This document shows, piece by piece, positions 31,264 through 40,741 of a stretch of DNA of 64,000 nt; the first letter of the stretch is position 1; each line of letters opens with the position of its first letter. The notes below the pieces were generated by a model that was given only the letters and a program-made list of their open reading frames with translations, had not been told where the DNA came from and did no database searches. The stretch is taken from contig NW_005201249.1 in the NCBI RefSeq assembly GCF_000372725.1, positions 298,280 to 362,279 on the forward strand, given 5' to 3'. A program made the position numbers and the translations under genes. The DNA comes from Emiliania huxleyi CCMP1516 (Eukaryota > Haptophyta > Isochrysidales > Noelaerhabdaceae).

Positions 31264-32039
31264 CGTCTTGACGTCTGTACGGTACGTTGCGATTATCTTG
31301 TACTGTAGTATGATCGTATAGAGTATGTCGAGAACGGTTCGTTTTTCTTTTTCTTGCGGGCCGGGGCTGCCGACTGAAGTGCCGACTGTCACTCTGCCGG
31401 TATATTACTGCCTTCGCGCGGTGAGAGGCCCAATAGGCAGCAGAGCTGGGATGCTCCTGGCTGCCCGAAGAGTGCCCGGGGCGAACTGGGGTGCACAGTG
31501 GCTGGACCGGGTGTGAGTGCTTCTGCTGCCTCTGCGGGCGTTCCAATTGCGGAGATGGAGCGATCCCCTCTGGAAGGCGGCGGACGTGCTACAGAACAAG
31601 CTGACGCGGGCCCAATACCTCGATGAGGTGACTTGGACCACTAGATCTAAGAACTGGCTGGGGCTGCAGCAGCAGCGTATCTCGGTCGTTCTTCACACGG
31701 CAATCGCAGAGCAGATTGTGAACGAGCTTGCCTGCGTGCGGCTGGCGGGGGCGGGCGGGTGCACGGAGCTAAGTGCCTCGCCGCCCTCGCGGGAGTCGCT
31801 TGGCGGCTCCCGTAGTGTACCCGTGTTAGTGCCAGTGCGCGCCAGTCCCGTGCCCAGTGTCGTGCGAGGCGGCGTTGTAAATTCTTTTTCCTCAAGCAAC
31901 GTCGCCCGGCCCTTGCCGGCGTTCGTTTCGCGGCCGCCGGTTTTTGACTCGTCAGAGCGCGTCCGTGCCTCGCGGCGGCTGGGTCACGAGACATAGCCCA
32001 CGCTGATTCGAGGCGAGAGCCGAGCGCCACGCCCTTTTC
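31264..32039. other. Spacer with one unexplained plus frame
   Basis: The plus frame from about 31540 reads RAFQLRRWSDPLWKAADVLQ and LGLQQQRISVVLHTAIAEQI, which is protein-like but not recognised; it may be a distal exon of the Nup50-like gene or an element fragment. The end of the stretch (31835-31905) resembles 43800-43880 (GCCAGT/GCGCCAGTCC words). Confidence 0.35.
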
Positions 32040-32944
32040 ATGGTTGCCTCCCTCCTGGGCTTCGCCGCGCTCCTTGGCTTCAGCCCGCGCCCGCAGCCTC
32101 CCTCCAGCTACGATTATGACTACGACAGCTATGATCCCGGACCCGTCGACAGCAACAGGTCCCAACAACTAGGCCAGTTCGTCAACGGCAGCACACAGCG
32201 GCTGGCTCGGTCTGCGAGCGGCAGCACACAGCGGCTGGCTCGGTCTGCGAGCGGAGGCTCTCAGCCGCCTGCGCATTGCCTCACCTTCGACGATGTTGCG
32301 GAGAAGTGGTTTCAGGCGTACGAGCAGCTTGCATCAGATGACGGCCACGACGTCTGCGTGAACAACAGGCTTCGAAAAGACATGAAGAAGATGTGTCTCC
32401 CTGCGTTGGCGATCGCTGTGAGCGAGTCTTACGACATCGGCCAGTGCACTATCTCCGCCGGCGCGCCGTTCGACTCGTCCGCATGCAATGGCGGTACGAT
32501 GTGCGGTGTCTGGCAGATCGTCGGCTGCTATCAGCCGCTGTGCCTGCCAGGCTTCACCGCCGACGTTCCCAACCCACCGGACGTCGCGACTCACGCCAAG
32601 GCCATCTACACGCACCTGACCAGCTCCGAACCAAATTGGGGTTGCAACGGCGAGTACTCCGGCAAGCTGACCTCGGCGACCATCCCGGGCATCCGGCAGA
32701 AGCAGCGCCTAGACGGCTCGAAAGGGCACCGCTTCTGCGCCGGGGCATGTACACGCCGTCACACGGCCCTCGGCCCACTGCCCGAACACCTCTGTCCACA
32801 CCGATAACAGTCTTCGCGCTCGTTGCCTCAGGGACGGGCGGCAACTATAAAAACAATGTGCTCAACCGGGTCGACGGGAAGTTCAAAACCCTCAAGAAAG
32901 CGTGCAACCGGGCACTGAAAAGAGTGCTGCGCAGCAGCCAGTGT
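32040..32944 (+). CDS. Secreted lysozyme-like protein
   Basis: Starts MVASLLGFAALLGFSPRPQP, a plausible signal peptide, then a Tyr/Asp-rich segment and a perfect 33-bp repeat in two copies (GSTQRLARSAS). The core from about residue 80 contains CLPALAIAVSESYDIGQCTI and CNGGTMCGVWQIVGCYQPLC. An A-E/V-S-E ... G-x-W-Q-I arrangement resembles lysozyme-like/transglycosylase folds in which the Glu is catalytic. The open frame ends at 32806. A second plausible coding segment (TGGNYKNNVLNRVDGKFKTL) continues in another frame to 32944, suggesting a 3' intron. Function is inferred from motif shape only. Confidence 0.6.
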
Positions 32945-33192
32945 TAGAAGTCAAGAGGTGCCCCGGGAGGTGGGCCAGTGTTAAGAGGGCTGCCGGGGCG
33001 ATATGGGAGTGAAGGACGACAAAGTCTCTCCACCTTGCAGGGAAAAGGGAGAAGAGGAGTCGGGGAGGGTCTCAAGAAGAAGCGTCGTCCCCGCAGCGCG
33101 CCGCGAGAGCCGAAGCGACGACGCCTGAGGGCCTGACCCTAGGCCTGACCAGCAAGCACGCGCGCGCGATTTCTTTTGCGAGCTCAGCAGAG

Positions 33193-33834
33193 ATGGCTCG
33201 GAGCGTCTCCTGCTTGCTGCTCGGCCTCTTGGCCAGCGCCAGCGCGCTTTCGCTCGGCGCGCGGGCTGCCCCGGCGGCCGCCGCCCGCGGCTGCCCGACG
33301 ATGATGGCGGCCGCTGCCTTCCGCACTGGCGACATGGTCAAGATCCTTTCGGGAGACGACAAGGGCGCCGTCGGAAAGGAGCGCCCGACGCCCCGCGCAA
33401 GCCGGCCGCGCCTCCGCTCGCGTGCGAGGCTGGGAGGCAAGACCTCACCGACGTCCCATTGCACGCGCAGGTCATCTCGCTCGACCGGAAAACGAACAAG
33501 GTTGTCGTCGAGGGAGTCAATGTGCGCGCCACACAGCTGCGTCCACATCGCCTGACTCTGGGCACCTGGCCAGCTCGCCGCTTCGTCCACCACCCGCTAT
33601 CGCCACCCACAATCGCCGCCGATCAGCGCCACAGCACCACGAATCAGCCGCCGCCGCGCGTTTCCCTCACCCTCATCGCCACGGGCACGGCAGGTGCGCA
33701 CCAAGCACGTCAAGCCGATGAAGGAGGGCGAGCAGGGCCGGCTGCTCAAGCGCGAGGTTGCCGTGCACCTTTCCAACGTCGCGCCGTCCGATGAGCCCGC
33801 GCCGGCAGAGGCTGCAGCGCCGGCCGCCGAGTAG
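33193..33834 (+). CDS. rpl24: Organelle ribosomal protein L24 (KOW domain)
   Basis: Exons 33193-33378, 33471-33521 and 33694-33834 join in phase 0 to 125 residues. The start MARSVSCLLLGLLASASALS looks like a signal peptide, then an Ala/Arg transit-like stretch, as expected for import into a secondary plastid. The mature part is typical bacterial L24: FRTGDMVKILSGDDKGAVGK, VISLDRKTNKVVVEGVN, VRTKHVKPMKEGEQGR and EVAVHLSNV. L24 starts assembly of the large ribosomal subunit. Intron 1 appears to be GA-AG, because only that border preserves the conserved G-K-V junction. Intron 2 is GT-AG and its first six bases GTGCGC equal the first six bases of exon 3. Confidence 0.92.
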
Positions 33835-33994
33835 CGTCTGAGAGCGTAGTCTACACCTTCCCGGACTTATTTCTTGTCTCTTCCCCGCGCGCGGGTACCG
33901 AGTTGTACAAGTACTGCTCCTGTGTTCTTTTTACCCAGAGGATCGCTGAATTGGATCCCTTGTCCAAAACACACACATACCGCGGAGCGAGCGG

Positions 33995-35020
33995 TCAGAG
34001 CAGCTCGAAGCTGCTGGCCGCCTCGCGGTACACCTCGGGGCGCGCCTCCCACTCGGCCGCGGGCACGCGGGACGCAAACGTGAAAAGGTTGTCCCGCTTG
34101 GCGCCGACGACGCAGACAGTGTAGGTCGGCGCCTTGTTCAGGGAGGGGTACTCGACCTTATACTCGAACTGGTAGAGCGGCAGCCCGGTCTGTGCGGAGG
34201 CCCGCTCGAAGGAGCCGAGAAGTGTCGTCTCGCGCACGCCCGGCTTTGCGATGCTCGACTGCAGCAGCCGCTCCGCAGCCTCGGCGGGCGGGCCCAGCGT
34301 GCCGCGCAGGCTGAAGCCGGCCACCAGGCTGCCGATGACGACGCTCAGGTTCTCCTCGCCCGCCTGGCCGGGAGGTCCAAACGCGACGTCAGGCCCGCTC
34401 CCGCGCGGCGGCGCCCGGGCGGCGGCGCCGCCGCGAGCGGCTGCGAGCGCCGGGTCCATCGTCCGCTGCGCGTAGGCTCGGTCGGCGTTGCGGAGGAAGA
34501 CGGCCTGGTCCTGCACGTAATTCGCCGGGTACCGGAACTCGAACCGGCTCGCCGGGTCGACGTAGCGCTGGAAGCCGGGCCCGTAGTCGAGTCCGCCGGC
34601 AGAGTACGGGTAGAACCGCTGGTCCGATATGGGGTAAAAGGTGTCGAGCCGGCGCGCGCGTGCCGCCTCGGGCGCGAGAGAGAGCAGGAAGGAGCCAGAG
34701 CCCCAGAGGTTGACTGCGGGAGCGATAAGGGTTGCGCCCAGCGCGGGAAGCAGCGCGCGGCGAGGTCGAGGACCCAGCAGCCAGAACCACAGAGGCAGCG
34801 GCTCGTCGTCGGAGAAGCGGCCGGCGCCACTCCAGTTCGAGCTGTAGCGCGGCGCTTCGCCCTCGGCGGTCGCCGGCTGCTGCGAGGCCGGAGGCTCCGG
34901 CTGCGCGCCTGGCGGCGGCGAGCACAGTCTGCCGCCACGCGCGCGGAGCCGAGGCGGCCGCGCAGCGGCGGCGCCGCCGGGAACGAGCGAGGTGGCGGCT
35001 GCGGCGAAGATCGATAGCAT
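33995..35020 (-). CDS. PsbP-domain protein, predicted thylakoid lumen
   Basis: A single exon of about 341 residues. The N-terminus (MLSIFAAAATSLVPGGAAAA) and a following Arg/Pro-rich region look like bipartite plastid targeting. A hydrophobic segment at about 90-115 could be the lumen-directing signal. The C-terminal half is PsbP-like: GFQRYVDPASRFEFRYPANY, then NLSVVIGSLVAGFSLRGTLG, PLYQFEYKVEYPS and TVCVVGAKRDNLFTFASRVP, ending EVYREAASSFELL. PsbP-family proteins support photosystem II or other thylakoid complexes. This one is probably one of the divergent PPD paralogues rather than PsbP itself. Confidence 0.88.
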   Translation of the reverse strand: MLSIFAAAATSLVPGGAAAARPPRLRARGGRLCSPPPGAQPEPPASQQPATAEGEAPRYSSNWSGAGRFSDDEPLPLWFWLLGPRPRRALLPALGATLIAPAVNLWGSGSFLLSLAPEAARARRLDTFYPISDQRFYPYSAGGLDYGPGFQRYVDPASRFEFRYPANYVQDQAVFLRNADRAYAQRTMDPALAAARGGAAARAPPRGSGPDVAFGPPGQAGEENLSVVIGSLVAGFSLRGTLGPPAEAAERLLQSSIAKPGVRETTLLGSFERASAQTGLPLYQFEYKVEYPSLNKAPTYTVCVVGAKRDNLFTFASRVPAAEWEARPEVYREAASSFELL

Positions 35021-35159
35021 ATGGTGTATTCGGAGAGGGGGTTGTGTTCTCTAGGCCCCAAGGGCCCTGCGCGCGGCGTGGGAAGCGAGCTTTGCACAGC
35101 TTGCACCAGCTAGCACGGCGATCAAAAATGGCGCACTTCACTCCCTTCAGGCGAAAGAA

Positions 35160-35370
35160 GCAGCTGTCCTATACGAGAGAGGAATCCCTGGGACCCTGTC
35201 GTGTGGGTGAACCCTGCCCAGCCCCCCTCCGTGTCGCGATGCGCTCCCCGCTCCCGTTCCCCTGTGTCCCTGATCGTCCTTACAAGATCCTGCTCGTGCA
35301 GGTGGGGACCCTGTCTGTCCTTCTCCCACCCCTCGTTTGGCGTGCCCGTTTTATTTATTTATTTATAGAA
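35160..35370 (+). mobile_element. Diverged retroelement copy d, (ATTT)n tail
   Basis: Plus-strand sequence is homologous to the minus strand of 3394-3790 (words CTATACGAGAGAGGAATCCC, GCGATGCGC, CAGGTGGGGACC ... CTGTCTGTCCTTC) and ends GGCGTGCCCGTTTTATTTAT with the same tail type. It lies in the 5' flank of the PsbP-like gene. More diverged than the 3394 copy, so older. Confidence 0.7.
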
Positions 35371-35374
35371 GCCG

Positions 35375-35615
35375 CGAGAACAAGGGACCGGCAGGCGGCG
35401 GCGTCGCAGGACGAGGCAGAAGAGAACGACGCGACAGAGGAGGAAGTGACAAGGGAGAGAACGACGAGAGTGGGACGACCGCGAGGTGGCATGAAGGTTG
35501 CAGCGAGAATCGGCGAGAGACTGCGAAGAGAGATAGGAAGAGGCAGACTCCCTAGGGTGGGCGACGGCTAGCGCACCACACACCTCTCCTTAAAATCCCT
35601 GTGTGGTGGCGGCAC
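35375..35615 (+). repeat. Dispersed repeat, inverted copy of 3040-3250
   Basis: Contains CGGCAGGCGGCGGCGTCGCA, GGGTGGGCGACGGCTAGC and CCTTAAAATCCCTGTGTGG; reverse complement of the block at 3005-3250. Confidence 0.65.
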
Positions 35616-35810
35616 TTGGAGCACTTGGAGTGCAGTCGGTAACCTCACATCCAGGGCCGGTGAGCTGAGAAGCGCATCCAGCGGGCCGGATGATCGGGAT
35701 CGGGCTACGGGCTAGAGAGCCCTGACCCCTAGCTAGGGGGGGGGCGCGCATTCGCAGGGCAAGGGCCTTAAAGTAAACACGGGTCTCCGAGGGTTAGTTC
35801 TGCGCTTTGG
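35616..35810 (-). repeat. Repeat also found inserted at 45965-46238
   Basis: Reverse complement of about 46040-46238: words GGAGCACTTGGAGTGCAGTC, GATGATCGGGATCGGG and AAACACGGGTCTCCGAGGG. Followed to 35960 by two copies of a TCCGAGGGTTAG ... CCCCCTCTACTCGGAGCTA block. Confidence 0.75.
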
Positions 35811-35960
35811 GTGACCCCAGCGGCGGAATTTTTCCCTCGCGCTGTGGGTCCCCCTAGCTGCGGAACGCCCCCTCTACTCGGAGCTAAAAGAATACTCTCC
35901 GAGGGTTAGCCCCGCGTACCAGGTTTCCCCTTAACTGCAGAACGCCCCCTCTACTCGGAG

Positions 35961-37240
35961 CTAGTGGACACGACACTAACTACTGATACGAGAATACATA
36001 CCGCCCCCACGCAACTACTCGAAGATAATACGAGAATACGCAGCTGCGAGACGCCTATAAAGAAACAGCGAGGTAAAGTTCGGCGGCTATGATAAACCGA
36101 AAGTTGTCGTAAAACGCGGGCGAAAGCAAAGCAGAGGGCGGGCGCTTTCTGCCGCAGCGATGCCCGCAGCCTGTCGAGCAGCTTCCGCGGCGCACACATG
36201 CGCCGCGGGGTTGAACGACAGCCGCGCCTCTCGTGCCACGCGCGGCGACGCGCACCCTGCGCGCCAGTCGGCGCACTGGCAGTACTGCACCAGCCAGCAC
36301 GGCGTGGAGCAATGCATCCAGGGCATTGTGTTGGGCGCCAGCCAGCATGCCTCAGCACAGAGCAAGAGCGCATGCTGCGCACCCTGGCGCAGCACCAGCT
36401 CGCCTCCAATCAGGCACTCTCACCACTGCACAGCCGCCCACGAGCGCCCGCAGCTGCACTGCTCAACGCTCAAGCTCAGGAGCCTCCCCTTGTTGTCACA
36501 GCTTTGTGCAGTGCAGCGTGCGAGCAGCGCAGCGCCAGGCAGACCCGTGGCACGCCCGGGCGGCTGTGGGACGGAGGCCCGCCGAGCGAGTGCGAGCCGC
36601 ATCGGCGGCCATGTCTCCCGCAGCCGCGAGCGAGCGGTGCAAAGAGGCAGCGTCGCGCATGCTTTTCCGTAACGGTCGCGGACACACTCCTTTCTTATGC
36701 GGCGTGCCGTCCTCCCATCCCTCCCTTGGGTTGTCTGTTTTCTTTCTTTCTTTCTTCACTCCCTTCACCAAGCGATGGAGACGCGTTCCGGCCCTATGCG
36801 CATGTCTTGTCGCCCTAGGGGCTCGGGCCCCGGCCTGAACTCCTCACTGCACTGTTGCAGAATGTCCCCTTGTAAGAGAGAGATTTTTATTCTCTTCTCT
36901 CCTTGTAATGTAAATAAATAAATACAACGGACATCCCAAGCTATGAATAGTAGGATCTTGTCACAGGTATGGTAAATTTCCGGAAATTTCTCCTTCCGAA
37001 CAAGCCTGTCATATTTCTCAAAATATTTCGGGAAATCTACGTTTGCCCCAAGGGGTCCAGCATCGGCACGGCCCCTGGCACCGCGGCCCTTGCCGCGCTG
37101 CTGCTGCCCACGCTTCCTGCCCGGGTTAGGGACAGTGAAGGAGCAGCCGCGCACTCCGCCGCCGCTGACCTTTTTGTTTTCTTGCGCTTTCTCTTTTGGT
37201 TGGCCCGCCGGGAAACTTCCAAGAACATTTGCCTTTCGCC
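35961..37240. other. Intergenic stretch with two retroelement tails
   Basis: 36709-36757 (plus, CTTT tail) and 36910-36945 (minus, ATTT tail) carry the retroelement 3' block; the latter is nearly identical to 3394-3430. Frames at 36160-36670 are Ala/Ser/Arg-rich with no recognisable domain. The end is the 5' flank of the hydroxylase gene. Confidence 0.5.
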
Positions 37241-39123
37241 ATGAGATCCCGCTCTGGGGTCCTGCTCGCCTTCGCCACTGCCGCCGCTGCCTTCGCGCCG
37301 GCCCAGCTGCAGCAGCCTCGGCTCTCGTCCGCGACCGCGCCAGCCCTCTTGCCGGCGCGGCCGCTTGCTGCGACGCGGCCGCTTGTTGCGACGCGACCAG
37401 CTCGGCATGCGCAGCCTGCAATGTTCCTCGGCGTCCGCAAGGCGCTGATCTCGGTGCCGGTGCTGTACGTGCTGATGAGCCTCAACGAGTACGCCACCCA
37501 CCGCTGGTATCAGCACGAGGAGTTTAACCGCAACCACGCCTTCAACCGGTGAGCCACTTCCGAGACACCTCTGGCACACGCCTGCGACACCCACCACAAC
37601 CACGGACGTGACGATCCGACGAAAGCCGCCACCTCGCGCTCGCATCCGCCGCCCACCTCCCTCCGCTCCCGCCCCGTCGCGCAGCTTCTTCCAGCGGCTG
37701 CTGTCGGTGCTCAAGAACAGGCCGATGCGGCTGCCGGACGGGAGGGCCAACCTGGTCAAGCTCAAGGGCGGGGGACACGTCGAGGCGCGAGACACAGCCG
37801 AGAGAGAGAGGGCCGGGATCGCCTCGACCGGGATCGCCTCGACCGCGCCAAGGGCAGCCGCCGTGTCGAGACGCGCAGTCGATCCTGTTCGCGCTTGCTT
37901 GCGCCGCCCCGCCGCCGCCGCTGCTCACCGCCGCCGCTCACCGCCGCCTGCGCTCTCGCCTCCGCTGGCTCTGCTCCCCCGGCCTCACCGGTGCCGCCCC
38001 CGCCGCCGCGCAGCACCACGCCGAGACGTACGACGACATGTCCCTCAAGAAGGACAAGCGCTGGCGGCAGACCAAGGCGAACAGCCCTCGGGACTCGGGT
38101 GTCTGCTGGGCTGTCGCTTGGATGCGTCCGTGACGCATCCAGCGGCGCTGGCCACAGGCGGCCGCTTCGCTCGACTCGGACATTGCTCGCGGCACCGCCT
38201 TCTCGTGGGCGGTCACCGGGATGATGACGGTCCAGGTGCGGGAGGCACTTCCAGTCACGTCCAGCGCACGCACGCAACCCACCGCGAGGGCGGTGCACCC
38301 TCTTGGAGCCTCGTGGAGGGCTCGAGGGGTCGGAAAGAGGCTCCCGTCTCCGCTGCAAGAGTCGCTCGCGGCAACCGGCCGCAGCCGCACTGCCGTGTGT
38401 CTCTCACCCACCTTTGTGCGCAGATGCTGCCGAGCGCGCTGCCCGTGTTTGCGCTGCTCGGATTTGGACTGCTCGAGACGCTTGCAGTGCTTCTGCCGGG
38501 CATGCTGGTGCCGCGCCGCCGGGTGCGGGGCATGCTCCAACCGCGGGGCCTCTTCACGGCTCTGAATGTGGACAGGTGCACGCGCTGGTGTGGAACATGC
38601 TCCACCCGCCCATGCACGGCTTGCCGCCAGTCAAGCTGAAGTATGGCGCGCCGCGCTCGTCTCCTTTGGCGCATGCCCCGCCACACCGCGGACTGAGGGG
38701 AGGTGCGCGGTGGCGGTGGTTAGGCGCGCCTAGCTGGCCGCTGGAGGGGCTGCGCGACACGGCCTACTTCAAGTACATCTACGAGAACCACCAGGGCCAC
38801 CACGTCCTCGGCGGCCAGGCCAACTACAATGTGCGCACGCCCAGCGCCGCCCACGCGCCTCGTGCCCCGCCGCGACGGCGCGTCACGCGGAGCGGCTGTC
38901 TCGCCAGGTCTGCTGCCCGCTCACCGACCACCTGCTTGGCACGTACGTCCCGACCGCCACGTGGGTCAAGCGGATGCGTAAGGTGCCCGGCCCCGAGGGC
39001 GAGCGGTGGGGCATCCCGGTCGAGCCGAAGGGCGTGCCGCAGGCGCCGATTATTGCGGCGGGCAAGGCCACCGAGCGGGACTTCACGCCGACCGCGCTCC
39101 TCAACGCGCCCGAGCCCGCCTGA
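37241..39123 (+). CDS. Fatty-acid-hydroxylase/sterol-desaturase superfamily protein, about eight exons
   Basis: Exon 1 (37241-37548) starts with a signal or transit-like sequence (SGVLLAFATAAAAFAPAQLQ), then a membrane span and the first His box in LNEYATHRWYQHEEFNRNHA. Exon 2 starts at 37685 (FFQRLLSVLKNRPMRLPDG). Later exons give HAETYDDMSLKKDKRW, SDIARGTAFSWAVTGMMTVQ, a span LPVFALLGFGLLETLAVLLP, the His box VHALVWNMLHPPMHGLPP, and YENHQGHHVLGGQANYN joined to VCCPLTDHLLGTYVP. The H-x4-H, H-P-x-x-H and N-H-x-x-H-H boxes bind the di-iron centre of this superfamily. Substrate is unknown; a plastid-targeted carotenoid or lipid hydroxylase is possible. Exon borders apart from exon 1 and 2 are approximate. 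Confidence 0.8.
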
Positions 39124-40741
39124 AGAAGGGGGGGCGCGAGTAGAGAGGAGCGGTGGGGGGCAAGGCGGTAGAGCCGCCGCCGGGCGTCTGCACTTCCGCT
39201 CGTGGCGCGCTCTTTTCGTCCCCACCGACTGACTGCGGTCTGCGGACGACATTTTGGACGATCGTCAGAACACGCATTAATTACCGCGCTGCTGTTGGTT
39301 TTGGTTTTCGCAGTCCATCAAAAATGAAATGAAAAAACGGCGGCCGCGCGGGCATGTGGGCAACGGGCGCGGGCGCGTCCACTCCACGGACCACACACTC
39401 TATGGACGATCTGGTCTCGTGCTCGTGCGGGCGGGTCTCGCCTGCTATCTGGCCTCCACACTAAAAACGGGGACTCTAGCAGCGGCCGCGAATACTGAAG
39501 AGGGAATACCAATACATGAACCACGTCAAGTTCCTGTAGGCGGTCCCTCCCATGCGCTCTCTCCTTCCTGGTCCGTCATGCTGCCGATCGCACTTTTTGC
39601 ACATTGCAGCTCCCGGTCCCACCCTCCAGCGCCGCCACACGCACAACATGTTGCCTCAGCGCCCGCCGAGCAACGGATCCTTATCCTCGCAGCAAGGCAG
39701 AGGTCCGAAGAGCGACCTCCGCCCACCGAGCATAGGGCCGATCCCACCGTCGGGGCAAGGGAGGCACACTGCTGATGGAGGTGCTGGCGGGGGGAGCGGG
39801 GAAGGAAACACATATGGCAAGGGATCGACCGGAGTGGGGGGTTCTTCGTACGAGAGATACGACTCGACGAGCTTCCGTTCTTCAGCCCGCCTGCAGCAAC
39901 GGGGAGCAATTTTGGCCGACCATCGTCGTGCTCGAGCTTCACTGCTGTTCCCGCAGCCAGCTGAAAGCATACGAACCGTGGGGAAATGCGAGGGCGGCAA
40001 GAGGGAGGGGGGGCGCGGGCGAGGCGAACCTGTTTTCGGCGAAATGGAGGTTTGGGTTGCTATCCGCCTTCTCTGCGGCCTTCGCTGGCGCGCCGAGCAC
40101 AGCGGCAGCAAGCGAGGCGGCCAGCATATATTCGGCCCGGGGCACAGTCAGTGCAGCCATCCTCCGGAGCATGGCTGGTGATAATTCGATGGCAGCCGTC
40201 CGCCGCCCCCGCCACACGCACAAATGGCTGCGCGCTTGCCGCCCCCGGCCTCGCGGGACGGCTGCCATTGGCTGCCATCGAATTATCACCAGCCATGGCT
40301 CTGGAGGACGGCTGCAATCTCTGTGCCACAGCCATAGTAGATGGCTGAAATGGCTGAAATGGCTGTCCCCCAGCCATCTTACCCAAGATGGCTGCGATGT
40401 AGCCAGCTCAGCCAAGAGGGCTCACCTCGAGGCGGGCGGTAACCGGTTATGTATGGCTGCGGTAGTGCGTCTCCAGCCATGTCTACTAAGGATGGCTGCC
40501 GTGTGTGTGTTGCAGCCATCGGGCTGAAGGATGTGGCTGCACTGTAGCTAGCTCAGCCATCCTTAGGTAAGATGCCTGTGTAGGAGACAGCACAGCCATA
40601 GTGCGCTTACATTCCGAGGTTAGCCGTTTGTGAAGAGAGACGCACGAGACCGCGCTCTCTCTTGTACCGAGCGCGCTTGTGCGCGAGCCGCAGCCGGAAG
40701 TGGATCTGGTAGCATGCGAGCGCGAAAACCTCTGGTGCACG
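39124..40741. other. Intergenic stretch rich in AGCCAT words, with a 28-bp hairpin
   Basis: 40170-40197 and 40270-40297 are perfect 28-bp inverted copies (core GGTGATAATTCGATGGCAGC). From 40140 to 40580 the words GATGGCTG/AGCCAT recur many times on both strands. No gene is supported; a 250-codon plus frame here runs through the repeats and is not credible. Confidence 0.55.

Noticed and set aside
35640-35960. Possible structured RNA in the repeated TCCGAGGGTTAG blocks
   Set aside because: No cloverleaf or known RNA motif was seen, and the block is part of a dispersed repeat.
39775-40527. 250-codon plus frame
   Set aside because: It runs through AGCCAT repeats and the 28-bp hairpin and has no recognisable domain.
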